Shown: positions 34,677 to 42,991 of the stretch, piece by piece
Numbering within the stretch: the first letter of the stretch is position 1
Layout of the letters: each line of letters begins with the position of its first letter
Origin: CAJCJE01 sp036494465
GTDB lineage: Bacteria > Actinomycetota > Actinomycetes > Mycobacteriales > Pseudonocardiaceae
Length of the DNA stretch: 64,000 nucleotides
Direction: 5' to 3'
Assembly (NCBI GenBank): GCA_036494465.1
Contig: DASXOJ010000046.1
Span: 1 to 64,000 of the forward strand
The notes under the pieces: generated by a model
Database searches by the model: none
The model's input: only the letters and a program-made list of their open reading frames with translations
What the model was told of the DNA's origin: nothing
Position numbers and translations under genes: made by a program

Positions 34677-36406
34677 GCCGCCTCCTGCTCGGTGAGCTGG
34701 GAGAGCACGATCTCCCGGTAGGTTTCATTGGAATCCATGAGTTCGTTGTGCGTGCCCGACCCGACCAGCCTGCCCGCGTCGAGTACCAGGATCCGGTCCG
34801 CGTTGCGGATCGTGCTGACCCGCTGCGCCACGATCACCACGGTCGCGTTCTGCGTCTCCTTGGTCAGCGCCGCGCGCAGCCGCGCGTCGGTCGCGTAGTC
34901 CAACGCGGAGAACGAGTCGTCGAACAGGTAGATCTCGGGCTTGTGCACCAGCATCCTGGCGATGGCCAGCCGCTGCCGCTGTCCACCTGAGACGTTCGTG
35001 CCGCCCTGGGCGATCTTGCCGTCGAGCCCTTCGGACATGGCCGCGACGAAGTCCCGCGCCTGCGCGATCTCCAGCGCGTGCCACAGTTCTTCCTCGGTCG
35101 CGTCCGGCTTGCCGTAGCGCAGGTTGCTGGCCACCGTGCCGGAGAACAGGTACGGCTTCTGCGGTACCAGCCCGACCGCCCGGGACAGATCGTCCTCGTC
35201 GAGGTCGCGCACGTCGATCCCGTCCACGAGCACGGTGCCGCCGGTCGCGTCGAACAGGCGCGGGATCAGGTTGATCAGCGTCGTCTTGCCAGCACCGGTA
35301 CTGCCGATCACCGCGGTGATCTCACCGGGCCGGGCAACCAGGCTGATGTCGGTCAACACGGGCGTTTCCGCACCGGGGTAGTGGAATCCGACATCGCGCA
35401 GTTCCAGGTGGCCCCGGCTGGCGCCGATCCGGGTCGGCTGCTTGGCGGGCACGACGCTGGAATCGGTGTCCAGCACCTCCTGGATGCGTTCCGCGCACAC
35501 CTCGGCGCGCGGCACCAGGACGAACATGAACGTCGCCATCATGATCGCCATCAGGATCTGCAGCAGGTAGGCCAGGAACGCGGTCAACGCGCCGACCTGC
35601 ATACCGCCGCTGGCGATGCGCTGCCCGCCGAACCAGAGCACCGCGACGCTGGAGAGGTTCACGATCAGCATCACGGTCGGGAACATCAGCGCCATCAACC
35701 GGCCGACGGCCAGCGACACGTCGAACAGTTCCTTGTTGGCCTCGCCGAAGCGCTCCCGCTCGGCGTCGTCGCGGACGAACGCGCGGATGACCCGGATACC
35801 GGTGATCTGCTCGCGCAGCACCCGGTTGATCCGGTCGATGCGGGTCTGCACCAACCGGAAGATCGGCCGCATCCGCATGATGATCAGCGCCACCGAGATG
35901 CCCAGCACCGGCACGATGATCAGCAGCAGCGAGCTCAGCGGTACGTCCTGGTTCAACGCCATCAGCACGCCGCCGACGCACATGATCGGCGCGGAGACCA
36001 TCAACGTGAAGGTGAGCAGGATCAGCATCTGCACCTGCTGCACGTCGTTGGTGGTGCGGGTGATCAGCGACGGCGTGCCGAAGCGGCCGACCTCCTGGGC
36101 GGAGAAGTCCTGCACCCGGTGGAACACCCCGGAGCGGATGTCGCGACCCAGCGCCATGGCGGTCCGCGCACCGAAGTAGACGGCCGCGATCGAACACACG
36201 ATCTGCACCAGCGAGACCGCGAGCATGACGCCGCCGATCCGCACGATGTACCCGGTGTCTCCGGTTACCACGCCGTTGTCGATGATGTCCGCGTTGAGTG
36301 AAGGCAGATAGAGGCCGGCCAGCGACTGGATGAGTTGCAGTACGACGATCAGACCGACCACCTGTCGGTACGGATGCAGATAGCTGCGCACGAGTCGGAT
36401 CAGCAC
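34673..36406 (-). CDS. Heterodimeric ABC exporter subunit A (ATPase-permease, degenerate site)
   Basis: A 577-residue half-transporter: six helices, then an ATPase domain with Walker A GSTGAGKTT and a good signature NVSGGQRQR. Walker B is IYLFDDSFSALD (Asp where the catalytic Glu should be) and the H-loop is VAQRVSTI (Gln for His). One of the two composite ATP sites of the dimer is therefore non-hydrolytic, as established for heterodimeric exporters. GTG start 36406 behind a GGGGGA stretch. First exporter gene; 96 bp separate it from the TetR gene. Confidence 0.9.
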   Translation of the reverse strand: MLIRLVRSYLHPYRQVVGLIVVLQLIQSLAGLYLPSLNADIIDNGVVTGDTGYIVRIGGVMLAVSLVQIVCSIAAVYFGARTAMALGRDIRSGVFHRVQDFSAQEVGRFGTPSLITRTTNDVQQVQMLILLTFTLMVSAPIMCVGGVLMALNQDVPLSSLLLIIVPVLGISVALIIMRMRPIFRLVQTRIDRINRVLREQITGIRVIRAFVRDDAERERFGEANKELFDVSLAVGRLMALMFPTVMLIVNLSSVAVLWFGGQRIASGGMQVGALTAFLAYLLQILMAIMMATFMFVLVPRAEVCAERIQEVLDTDSSVVPAKQPTRIGASRGHLELRDVGFHYPGAETPVLTDISLVARPGEITAVIGSTGAGKTTLINLIPRLFDATGGTVLVDGIDVRDLDEDDLSRAVGLVPQKPYLFSGTVASNLRYGKPDATEEELWHALEIAQARDFVAAMSEGLDGKIAQGGTNVSGGQRQRLAIARMLVHKPEIYLFDDSFSALDYATDARLRAALTKETQNATVVIVAQRVSTIRNADRILVLDAGRLVGSGTHNELMDSNETYREIVLSQLTEQEAA

Positions 36407-36502
36407 GCGTGGTCCCCCAGGGGCAATGGAAGTTGTTCGGCCGCACCGGCGGCCGGGGCCGAAAATAGCGCGTCGCGCGCGCCAGGGAAATTCATTTGTT
36501 CG

Positions 36503-37177
36503 TCAATCATCATCGTTGTGGTGGGTTTCGTCATTGCGGTTCGCGTTCAGCGAAGGGAGTCCGTTGGCTAGTTCGTCGAGTGCCGCACGAACGCAATCGG
36601 CCATCGTGGACTCGCGGTCGTGGTTGAGCCAGCGATGCATGCCGACCCGCATCGCGCTGGCGATCGCGCCAGCCAGGAGCATCGGACCGAGATCGCGTTC
36701 GACATCGGTCCCGGTCCGCTGTGCCACCGCGAGGCTGAGCTTGCGTTCGACCTCGCCGTGCGCCTTGAGGAATTCACCGCGCAGCGCATCGCTGACCAGC
36801 AGCAACCGGAACTTGGCGATGAACTCGCGGGGTGCCTCGCCGGTCAGGTCCCCGTAGTGCTCGCTGACCGCGTTGGTCACGGCGGTCCAGATGGGTTCCT
36901 CGGCGGGGCGATTGATCAGGAGATCGGCGATGCGTCCGTTGCGCCGGACGGTGATGGCGCAGATCGCCTCTTCCTTGCTGGAGAAGTAGTTGTTGAAGGT
37001 GCGCGGGGAGACGCCGACCTCGGCGGCGATGTCCTCGACGCGGACGTGTTCGAGGCCCTTCTCCATGGCGAGCCGGATGGCAGCTGAGCTCAGCGCTTCC
37101 CGGGCCGCCAACCGCTTGCGTTCCCGCAGGGTGAGGCCCTCATGCTCGTCAATGGCCAAGCCGGCATCCGAGGTCAC
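36503..37177 (-). CDS. TetR-family regulator (exporter-linked)
   Basis: A 224-residue TetR protein. HTH residues about 20-65: RERKRLAAREALSSAAIRLA and EDIAAEVGVSPRTFNNYFSSKEEAI. The C-terminus is His/Asp/Asn-rich (ETHHNDDD), which could bind metal but may be incidental. GTG start at 37177. Same strand as and directly upstream of the two half-transporter genes, so probably co-regulates them in response to an exported toxic compound. No clear palindrome was found immediately upstream. Confidence 0.88.
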   Translation of the reverse strand: MTSDAGLAIDEHEGLTLRERKRLAAREALSSAAIRLAMEKGLEHVRVEDIAAEVGVSPRTFNNYFSSKEEAICAITVRRNGRIADLLINRPAEEPIWTAVTNAVSEHYGDLTGEAPREFIAKFRLLLVSDALRGEFLKAHGEVERKLSLAVAQRTGTDVERDLGPMLLAGAIASAMRVGMHRWLNHDRESTMADCVRAALDELANGLPSLNANRNDETHHNDDD

Positions 37178-37253
37178 CCGGGCAGCTTAACCAAAACTTT
37201 GCGCGGTCCGCAACTTTATACGCGGATAGCAAAAAGTTGCGGTACTGGTCGGT

Positions 37254-37793
37254 TCAATTACTGACGGTATACAGCCACTCGTCCTCGTCGTCCTGTTTCT
37301 GCCCGGTCGCCCGCAGTCCCAGCGCCCGCGCCACCCGCGCCGACGCGACGTTGTCCGGATGCACATGCGCCACCACCGTGCGCACCCCCTCCTCGCGCAA
37401 CCACCCCATCAACCCCAGCGCCGCCTCGGTCGCGAACCCGCGCCCCTGCCACCCGGTCCCCACCACCCAGGCGACCTCGGCCCGCGCACCCGCGACCTTG
37501 CCTTGCGCGTCCGCGCCCGCGACCCCGGCCCGTGTGCCCGTGACGGTCGCCTGCACCGTCCCAACCAGACGCTCGGCGACGTCGAACCGGATCACCCAGT
37601 TCAACCACCGCACCTCAGGATCCGGCGATCCGGCCGCCCATCGCGCATAGCGGACGCGCAACTCGTCCAGCGTCTCCGGCCGACCGCCGATGAACGTGTG
37701 CAGCGCGGGATCGCCGAGCACGCCGACCAGTTCGTCGGCGTGCTCGGCACCCAGCGGCAGCAACGTCAGCCGCGCGGTTCTGATCTCGCTCAG
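37254..37793 (-). CDS. GNAT-family N-acetyltransferase (RimJ/RimL-like)
   Basis: About 179 residues: IRTARLTLLPLGAEHADEL at the N-terminus, then VAWVVGTGWQGRGFATEAA (acetyl-CoA pyrophosphate loop) and HVHPDNVASARVARALGL, the RimJ/L-type GNAT core. No ATG or GTG fits the start. CTG 37793, overlapping the VOC stop, gives the expected N-terminus; TTG 37808 is the alternative. The middle holds an Ala/Gly/Thr-rich insertion (TVTGTRAGVAGADAQGKVAGARAEV) that looks like slippage-prone low complexity. Acceptor unknown. Operon with the VOC gene. Confidence 0.75.
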   Translation of the reverse strand: MSEIRTARLTLLPLGAEHADELVGVLGDPALHTFIGGRPETLDELRVRYARWAAGSPDPEVRWLNWVIRFDVAERLVGTVQATVTGTRAGVAGADAQGKVAGARAEVAWVVGTGWQGRGFATEAALGLMGWLREEGVRTVVAHVHPDNVASARVARALGLRATGQKQDDEDEWLYTVSN

Positions 37794-38173
37794 TTCGTGT
37801 TCACCCAATCCACCAGTTCCACCGTCACCCCGTTCGGATCCTTCACCTGGAACAGGCGCTCGCCCCACTCTTCGGTGCGCAGCGGCAAGGTGATTGTCAC
37901 GCCTTCCCGTTTCAGCCGCGCGAGCTCGCCTTCCAGGTCGTCCACCACGAGCGCGATGATCACGCCATCCGCGACCCGGTCCCGATCCGACGCGGGCATG
38001 ACCGCAAGCCCCTTGCGCAGCAACACGATATTGGTCGCCGCATCGTCCCGGCCGAGCGAGGCGAACCCGTCCGCGCTCATCTGGACGCGGTAGCCGAAGT
38101 GCTCGGTGAAGAACTCGACCGATGCGTCGAAGTCCGCCACGGTCAGTGCCAGTGCACTCTGTTTGACCTGCAT
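37790..38173 (-). CDS. VOC-superfamily (glyoxalase/bleomycin-resistance-like) protein
   Basis: A 127-residue protein with two beta-alpha-beta3 units: ALALTVADFDASVEFFTEHFGYRV and VKDPNGVTVELVDW, the usual VOC first helix and C-terminal metal Glu. GGGGAGG lies five bases before ATG 38173. Divergent from a TetR gene with direct-repeat operators in the 70-bp gap. It may bind or modify a small toxic molecule; members cannot be told apart by eye. Confidence 0.85.
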   Translation of the reverse strand: MQVKQSALALTVADFDASVEFFTEHFGYRVQMSADGFASLGRDDAATNIVLLRKGLAVMPASDRDRVADGVIIALVVDDLEGELARLKREGVTITLPLRTEEWGERLFQVKDPNGVTVELVDWVNTN

Positions 38174-38197
38174 GAACCCTCCCCAAGGGTTATCTCC

Positions 38198-38222
38198 GTA
38201 CAACGTACATAGTACAACGTAC
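38198..38222. promoter_or_regulatory. Tandem TetR-type operator
   Basis: GTACAACGTAC occurs twice (38198-38208 and 38212-38222), each copy being itself a GTAC-N3-GTAC palindrome, with start-to-start spacing of 14 bp. It occupies the centre of the 70-bp divergent region between VOC and TetR genes and would allow autoregulation. Confidence 0.75.
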
Positions 38223-38243
38223 AGGGCATGGCAGAATGTGGCA

Positions 38244-39032
38244 ATGCCCGCGAAGCCGTCGTCGTCGAACCGCAGTGCTGATCGCAGCGGTGCCGGCGAC
38301 CCCGCCCGCACCCTCGAACTGCTCTGGCGCCAACCCGGCCACGGCCAGTCCACGCACGGCCCGCGCCAGCGGCACAGCATCGACGAAGTGGTGGACGCCG
38401 CCATCGCCATCGCCGACGAAGGCGGCATCGAGACCGTGACCATGCGTGCGGTCGCCGCCCGGATCGGCATCGCGCCCATGTCGATCTACACCTACGTGCC
38501 CGGCAAAGCCGAACTGCTCGACCTCATGCTCGACCGCCTCTACCTCGCCATGGCGCGCCCGCCCCTGGCCGACCTGCCCTGGCGCGACCGGCTCACCTCG
38601 GTCGCCGAGCACAACCGCGCGCTGTTCCGCGCCCACCCCTGGGTCGCCGCGGTCGCCACCATTCGCCCCACCCTCGGCCCAGGGACGATGGCCAAATACG
38701 AGCACGAACTCTCCGCGTTCACCGGCCTCGGCCTCGACGACGTCACCACCGACGACGCCCTCACCTACCTGCTGACCTTCGTCCAGGCCGGCGCCCGCGC
38801 CGCGAACGAGTCGACCGATCAGGCCATCGACAGTGCCATGACCGACCAACAGTGGTGGGCCGCGAACGAACCCCTGCTCTCCCGCGTCTTCGACCCCACC
38901 GCCTACCCCCTCGCCGCGCGCATCGGCACCGCATCGGCGGAAGCCAACGGCAGCGCCTACGCCCCCGACCACGCCTATGAATTCGGGCTCGCCCGCACCC
39001 TCGACGCCCTCGCCGCCCTCATCGAGAAGTAA
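38244..39032 (+). CDS. TetR/AcrR-family regulator with TetR-type C-terminal domain
   Basis: A 262-residue regulator. The HTH (SIDEVVDAAIAIADEGGIETVTMRAVAARIGIAPMS with SIYTYVPGKAELLDLM) lies late, at about 45-100, behind a polar N-terminal extension (SSSNRSADRSGAGD). The C-terminal domain resembles the tetracycline-repressor-like C1 type. ATG 38244 is 21 bases past the tandem operator; upstream in-frame codons run through the operator and the VOC gene. Likely controls itself and the VOC-GNAT operon. Confidence 0.85.
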   Translation: MPAKPSSSNRSADRSGAGDPARTLELLWRQPGHGQSTHGPRQRHSIDEVVDAAIAIADEGGIETVTMRAVAARIGIAPMSIYTYVPGKAELLDLMLDRLYLAMARPPLADLPWRDRLTSVAEHNRALFRAHPWVAAVATIRPTLGPGTMAKYEHELSAFTGLGLDDVTTDDALTYLLTFVQAGARAANESTDQAIDSAMTDQQWWAANEPLLSRVFDPTAYPLAARIGTASAEANGSAYAPDHAYEFGLARTLDALAALIEK

Positions 39033-39164
39033 TTCGAGTTCCGCGCCCAAACCGCGCTTGAGCGGGCGGAAGCTCAGCATTCCAACCTATGGGTGAACTG
39101 CGCCGCCCAGCTTGATCAACTAGGGTAATATGGTCGTTCGCGCGTTCCGGCGAGGAGGGCCACA
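39033..39164 (+). promoter_or_regulatory. Probable promoter of the DUF6879/STAND operon
   Basis: TAATAT at 39126-39131 could act as a -10 box 34 bp upstream of the first ATG; no convincing -35 lies at the right distance. The start of the operon is moderately AT-richer than neighbouring genes. Confidence 0.35.
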
Positions 39165-39434
39165 ATGACGCGTCCATGGGAAGCGGACCCGCAGGCAAAA
39201 TTCAGCCGAAGATTGGGTAAAACGGCGCTCGAACTCGGCCACACGACCGACCGGCCGGACTGTCCGGACATCTGGGAACTGAGTAACGGCGATGTGGCGG
39301 TGATCGGCCGAGACCTGACCCCGAATTATCTGGAGCAGCTACCTGGCGGTGTCTCCATTGGTCACGACGAGCGGCTCGTGATCATACCGGGAACCATGTT
39401 GCGAGCGGCAAAGGCAGACATACCTGATGAGTGA
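39165..39434 (+). CDS. Small conserved hypothetical protein of DUF6879-associated type
   Basis: An 89-residue acidic protein. Core DCPDIWELSNGDVAVIGRDLTPNYLEQLP and ERLVIIPGTMLRAAK match a pattern I associate with small actinobacterial proteins encoded beside DUF6879 genes. No signal peptide or helix-turn-helix is visible. Overlaps the next gene by eight bases. First of three overlapping genes ending in an NB-ARC-TPR NTPase, so it probably acts in the same complex or pathway. Function unknown. Confidence 0.7.
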   Translation: MTRPWEADPQAKFSRRLGKTALELGHTTDRPDCPDIWELSNGDVAVIGRDLTPNYLEQLPGGVSIGHDERLVIIPGTMLRAAKADIPDE

Positions 39435-40038
39435 GTTCACGGAAAACCTGTCAGGTCATCGATTGGCGGCAAAGCAGTATTCGGCAGATTATCTGGCGCG
39501 CTACGAGAAGATCAGGAACACCACGTCCTGGAAATTCGAAAGACAGCAGTCATTTGTCGAGCCGGGCAACGACAGTTGGCGGGAATTCGAGCAGGGTAAC
39601 TGGGAGAAATCCCTTGCACGGTCCAACGAGCGGCGGGGTCAGCTCTTGGCCGCTGCCCGGGAGGATGCCGCTCGCGGCATCGACCTGTACCGCGTCCGGG
39701 TCGTGGCCGAGCCGATCAGCAGCTACCTGCTCTGGGAGCTGAACGTGCTGAAAGTCCGAGCCGAGTGCGGAGAACGGATCCGCGTCGTCGATGCGGAACT
39801 GATCACCGAATTCGAGCACGAAGGTAAGCTTCCAGAAATTCTCACCCTCGGCGAGGAAACCGTCTACCAGGTAATTTACGACGATTCCGGTGCGCTCAAC
39901 GGAGCAATTCGATCCACTGATCGAGCCGATGTGGAGCGTTGGGTACTGTTTATCGAGAATCTTTACCGTAAAGGTGAAGAAATCGACAGGTTCTTTGCGC
40001 GCAGAGTAGCCGGGAGAAGGCCGTCGAGCGCGGCATGA
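39427..40038 (+). CDS. DUF6879-family protein
   Basis: A 203-residue protein with the family hallmarks FEQGNWEKSLARSNERRGQL, RVRVVAEPISSYLLWEL and a late polar helix ENLYRKGEEIDRFF. DUF6879 genes are frequent in multicellular actinobacteria near Scr1/XRE regulators and DUF397 proteins; no activity is established that I know of. It overlaps both neighbours (8 bases upstream, ATGA downstream). Cytosolic. Being translated just before a STAND NTPase, it may be an adaptor or the effector of that system; this is inference. Confidence 0.75.
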   Translation: MSEFTENLSGHRLAAKQYSADYLARYEKIRNTTSWKFERQQSFVEPGNDSWREFEQGNWEKSLARSNERRGQLLAAAREDAARGIDLYRVRVVAEPISSYLLWELNVLKVRAECGERIRVVDAELITEFEHEGKLPEILTLGEETVYQVIYDDSGALNGAIRSTDRADVERWVLFIENLYRKGEEIDRFFARRVAGRRPSSAA

Positions 40039-42422
40039 ACGCAGATTCGGAGCACCAGCCAGGTGACGCACAGAATGATCTGTCCGGCACCGGATCGGAC
40101 GTCGTCCAGGCTCGCGACGTCAGCGGTGGAATTCATTTCCACGGTTCGGTCGTTCCGATAGCCGGTATCCCACACCAGTTGCCTGCCGACATCCATGGTT
40201 TCGTAAATCGGACCGACGACATGGGGCATCTCGATGCGATTCTCGCGCCGTCAGAAACCGATTCGCACGAATTCGGCGTCTGCGTGGTCGTCGGCACCGC
40301 CGGGGTGGGCAAGACGTCCCTGGCGGTGCACTGGGCGCATCGGGTCGCGCCGCGATTCCCCGACGGTCAGCTCTACGTCAACCTGCGCGGCTACGATCCG
40401 GGTGCCCCGGTCCGGTCGCACGAGGTGCTCGACGAGTTCCTCCGGTCGATGGGCGTACCGGCCGAGGCGATCCCGGCAGCCCTGGAGTCCAGGTCCGCGC
40501 TGTATCGCTCCATCCTGGCCGGTCGCCGGGTGCTGATCGTGCTGGACAACGCGTCCTCGGCGAGTCAGGTCCGACCGCTCATGCCCGGCACTTCCGGCAG
40601 CCTGGTGCTGGTGACCAGCCGAAACCGGTTGGCCGCGCTGATCGCTCGCGACGGCGCCTACCGGATATCCATCGATCTGCTCACGCCGGACCAGGCCGTC
40701 GAGTTGCTGCACACCGTCATCGAGCGGTACCGGTCGGCGGACAGCGCAGCCGAACTGGCCGAGCTGGCGAGGCTGTGCGCACGTCTTCCGCTGGCGTTGC
40801 GGATCGCGGCGGAGCGAGCGATCAGCAGACCGCACATGCCGCTGCGGGACCTGATCGCGGAACTCCGCGACGAGTCCTCGTTGTGGGACGCCCTGACGGC
40901 CGATGACGACGACGAATCCGAGGCGGTCCGGGCGGTGTTCTCGTGGTCGTACCGGGCCATGTCGAAGGATGCCGGTTGCCTGTTCCGGCTGCTCGGCCTG
41001 CATCCAGGACCGGATTTCGGGCTGGCGGCCGCTGCCGCGCTCGCCGATGCGCCGGTGAGCAGGGTGCGGCGACTGCTGGACGACCTGGTCGGCGCGCATC
41101 TACTCGAACAGCCGCAGCCAGACCGGTATCAGTTCCACGACCTGCTCCGCGCCTATGCTGCGGACCGGGCGCGCCGCGACGAATCGCCGGAGGCGGCGCG
41201 TGCCGCTGTCCGTCGAGTGCTGCTCTGGTACCTGGGCGGGTCCGCCGCCGCGGTGCGCGCGATGACTCCGGGTGCGGCCGGTGGACTCGACTTCGTCCAG
41301 TCCGTCGACGAGGTACCCGTGTTCGCCGACTACGCGATGGCGAACACCTGGTACCTGCGCGAACGAGTCAACCTGCTGGCGGCGACACGCCTCGCCGCGG
41401 ACCTGTCGATGTATGACATCGCCTGGCAACTGCCCGCTGCGCTACACGACGCCTACGCGGGTCGCAACCAGTTCGACGACTGGCTGACCGCCGCTGCGAT
41501 TGGGGTGGGCGCCGCTCGTGAAGCCGCTAACCGACCCGGTGAGGCACGGTTGCTGGCCAGCCTCGGCACCGCGCACAACCAACGCGGCGACCGGCAGGCG
41601 GGCCGGAGACTCCAGTCGGATGCGCTGGATATCTACCGCGAGCTCGGTGATCGGATCGGTGAGTTGCGGTCGGTCAACCAGATCGCTCTTGGGCACTTGA
41701 AATCCCACGAACTCGACGATGCGCTGACCTTGTTCCAGGAGGCGCATTCCGTTGCGCTCCAGACCGGGAACGCGTACTGGATCGCGCTCACCACCGGCAA
41801 TGTCGCCCAGGCGTACCTCGAACTGGAGCGTTTCGACGACGCGATGGCGCTGTTCCACGACACGCTGGCGATGAGCCGGGACCTCGCTGACCGATCCGGC
41901 GAAGGCTTCGCTCTCGGTTCCCTCGGCGAGACACACCGGGCGAGTGGCCGGCCGGATCAAGCGAAACCCTTGCTGGACGCGGTTCTGGACCTCGTCAGTG
42001 AATTCGACGATCGGGCGTCCGAGGGCTACTGGCTGATCTTCTACGGCCGGCTGCAGGTCGATCTCGGCGATCCGGCCGGTGCGCTCGTCTCCTGCCAGCG
42101 CGCGGCCACGTTGCAGCGGCGGATCGGTCATCGGACCAGGGAGGCGGAGGCGCTGGACGCGACCGGCGTGGCCTACCGCGAGCTCGACCGGTCTGCGGAC
42201 GCGGTGAACTTCCACCGGATGGCCGTGACCATCCTGCGCGAGTTGGACGAGCGCTGGCTGCTGGCGGTCGCGCTGGACAACCTCGCGACCGCGCTGGAGC
42301 GCACCGACACGCCGGTGGAAGCCGGGCAGCGCTGGGCCGAAGCGCTGGAGCTGCTGGCCCGGTTCTCAGATCCGGGCGCCGTCCGGCTCCGCGCTCGGAT
42401 CGGGGATCGACTCGCTCACTAG
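40035..42422 (+). CDS. STAND NTPase: NB-ARC domain with C-terminal TPR array
   Basis: A 795-residue protein. The N-terminal tail carries VVQARDVSGGIHFHG (residues 24-38), a short adaptor-like tag seen on actinobacterial STAND proteins. NB-ARC follows: P-loop GTAGVGKTSLAVHWA near 87, Walker B RRVLIVLDNASS near 168-180, sensor LVTSRNRLAAL, and ARLPLALRIAAER (GLPL-like). A winged-helix region comes next (LFRLLGLHPGPDF, FHDLLRAYAADRAR). From about 490 to the end are helical TPR repeats (GEARLLASLGTAHNQRGDRQAG, YWIALTTGNVAQAYLELERFDDAM). No SARP DNA-binding domain and no fused effector, unlike AfsR. A nucleotide-switch sensor whose output is probably the DUF6879 partner. Overlaps the convergent kinase gene by 57 bp. 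Confidence 0.88.
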   Translation: MNADSEHQPGDAQNDLSGTGSDVVQARDVSGGIHFHGSVVPIAGIPHQLPADIHGFVNRTDDMGHLDAILAPSETDSHEFGVCVVVGTAGVGKTSLAVHWAHRVAPRFPDGQLYVNLRGYDPGAPVRSHEVLDEFLRSMGVPAEAIPAALESRSALYRSILAGRRVLIVLDNASSASQVRPLMPGTSGSLVLVTSRNRLAALIARDGAYRISIDLLTPDQAVELLHTVIERYRSADSAAELAELARLCARLPLALRIAAERAISRPHMPLRDLIAELRDESSLWDALTADDDDESEAVRAVFSWSYRAMSKDAGCLFRLLGLHPGPDFGLAAAAALADAPVSRVRRLLDDLVGAHLLEQPQPDRYQFHDLLRAYAADRARRDESPEAARAAVRRVLLWYLGGSAAAVRAMTPGAAGGLDFVQSVDEVPVFADYAMANTWYLRERVNLLAATRLAADLSMYDIAWQLPAALHDAYAGRNQFDDWLTAAAIGVGAAREAANRPGEARLLASLGTAHNQRGDRQAGRRLQSDALDIYRELGDRIGELRSVNQIALGHLKSHELDDALTLFQEAHSVALQTGNAYWIALTTGNVAQAYLELERFDDAMALFHDTLAMSRDLADRSGEGFALGSLGETHRASGRPDQAKPLLDAVLDLVSEFDDRASEGYWLIFYGRLQVDLGDPAGALVSCQRAATLQRRIGHRTREAEALDATGVAYRELDRSADAVNFHRMAVTILRELDERWLLAVALDNLATALERTDTPVEAGQRWAEALELLARFSDPGAVRLRARIGDRLAH

Positions 42423-42938
42423 CTCCGCGAACACCCGGCGACGGTCGCCCTCGGCCAGGAAGTCCTTGATCTGCATTGCGCAGTCGCGCGGGTGGTTGAC
42501 CTCGGTGTCGCACTCCAGGTCGTAGCCGCCATGGCTGTGCACGCTGCGGAACTGGCGCGCGGCAAGGCCGGTCTCGCGGTCGTCGCGCAAGCGTTCGCGG
42601 CGGTTGAGTTCGGGCAACGAGCAGTGCACGCCGACGAACACCACGTCGTGCTCGCGCCAGGTGTCGACGCAGTCGGTGAACCAGCGCGGCTGGTCCAGCG
42701 CGTGGTCGACGACGATGTCGTTGCCTGCCGCGGCCATGCCCGCAACCGCGCGGTGAAAGCCGAGCACGGTGCGCTCGTCGATCGGTTCGGTCGGCTCGGC
42801 GGCGCGCATGGCATGGAACGCGTCGACCGAGAAGTGGAAGTACGGTCTGCCGAGCACCAACAGCAGTTGCCGGGCGATGCTGGATTTCCCCGAACTGGAT
42901 GCCCCGTTGAGGAACACTATCTGCGCGCCCTGATCCAC
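42366..42938 (-). CDS. Chloramphenicol 3-O-phosphotransferase-like (CPT) kinase
   Basis: A 190-residue P-loop kinase: QIVFLNGASSSGKSSIAR (Walker A, residues 6-23), HFSVDAFHAM (possible catalytic Asp), VVDHAL and HCSLPELNRRERLRDDRETGLA (lid). This is the CPT family pattern; in Streptomyces venezuelae the prototype phosphorylates chloramphenicol. Here, without an antibiotic cluster, it may be a general self-protection or metabolite kinase. GTG start 42938. Convergent with the STAND gene, overlapping it by 57 bp. Confidence 0.82.
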   Translation of the reverse strand: MDQGAQIVFLNGASSSGKSSIARQLLLVLGRPYFHFSVDAFHAMRAAEPTEPIDERTVLGFHRAVAGMAAAGNDIVVDHALDQPRWFTDCVDTWREHDVVFVGVHCSLPELNRRERLRDDRETGLAARQFRSVHSHGGYDLECDTEVNHPRDCAMQIKDFLAEGDRRRVFAELVSESIPDPSAEPDGARI

Positions 42939-42991
42939 TCGCGCATCGTAGAGTCACCGACGGGTTGGTAGGGACGAGGGGAGCGGGTGGG

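Noticed and set aside
40035..42422. AfsR/SARP-type antibiotic regulator
   Set aside because: The NB-ARC and TPR parts are similar, but the N-terminal OmpR-like and BTAD domains of SARPs are absent; a short tag replaces them.
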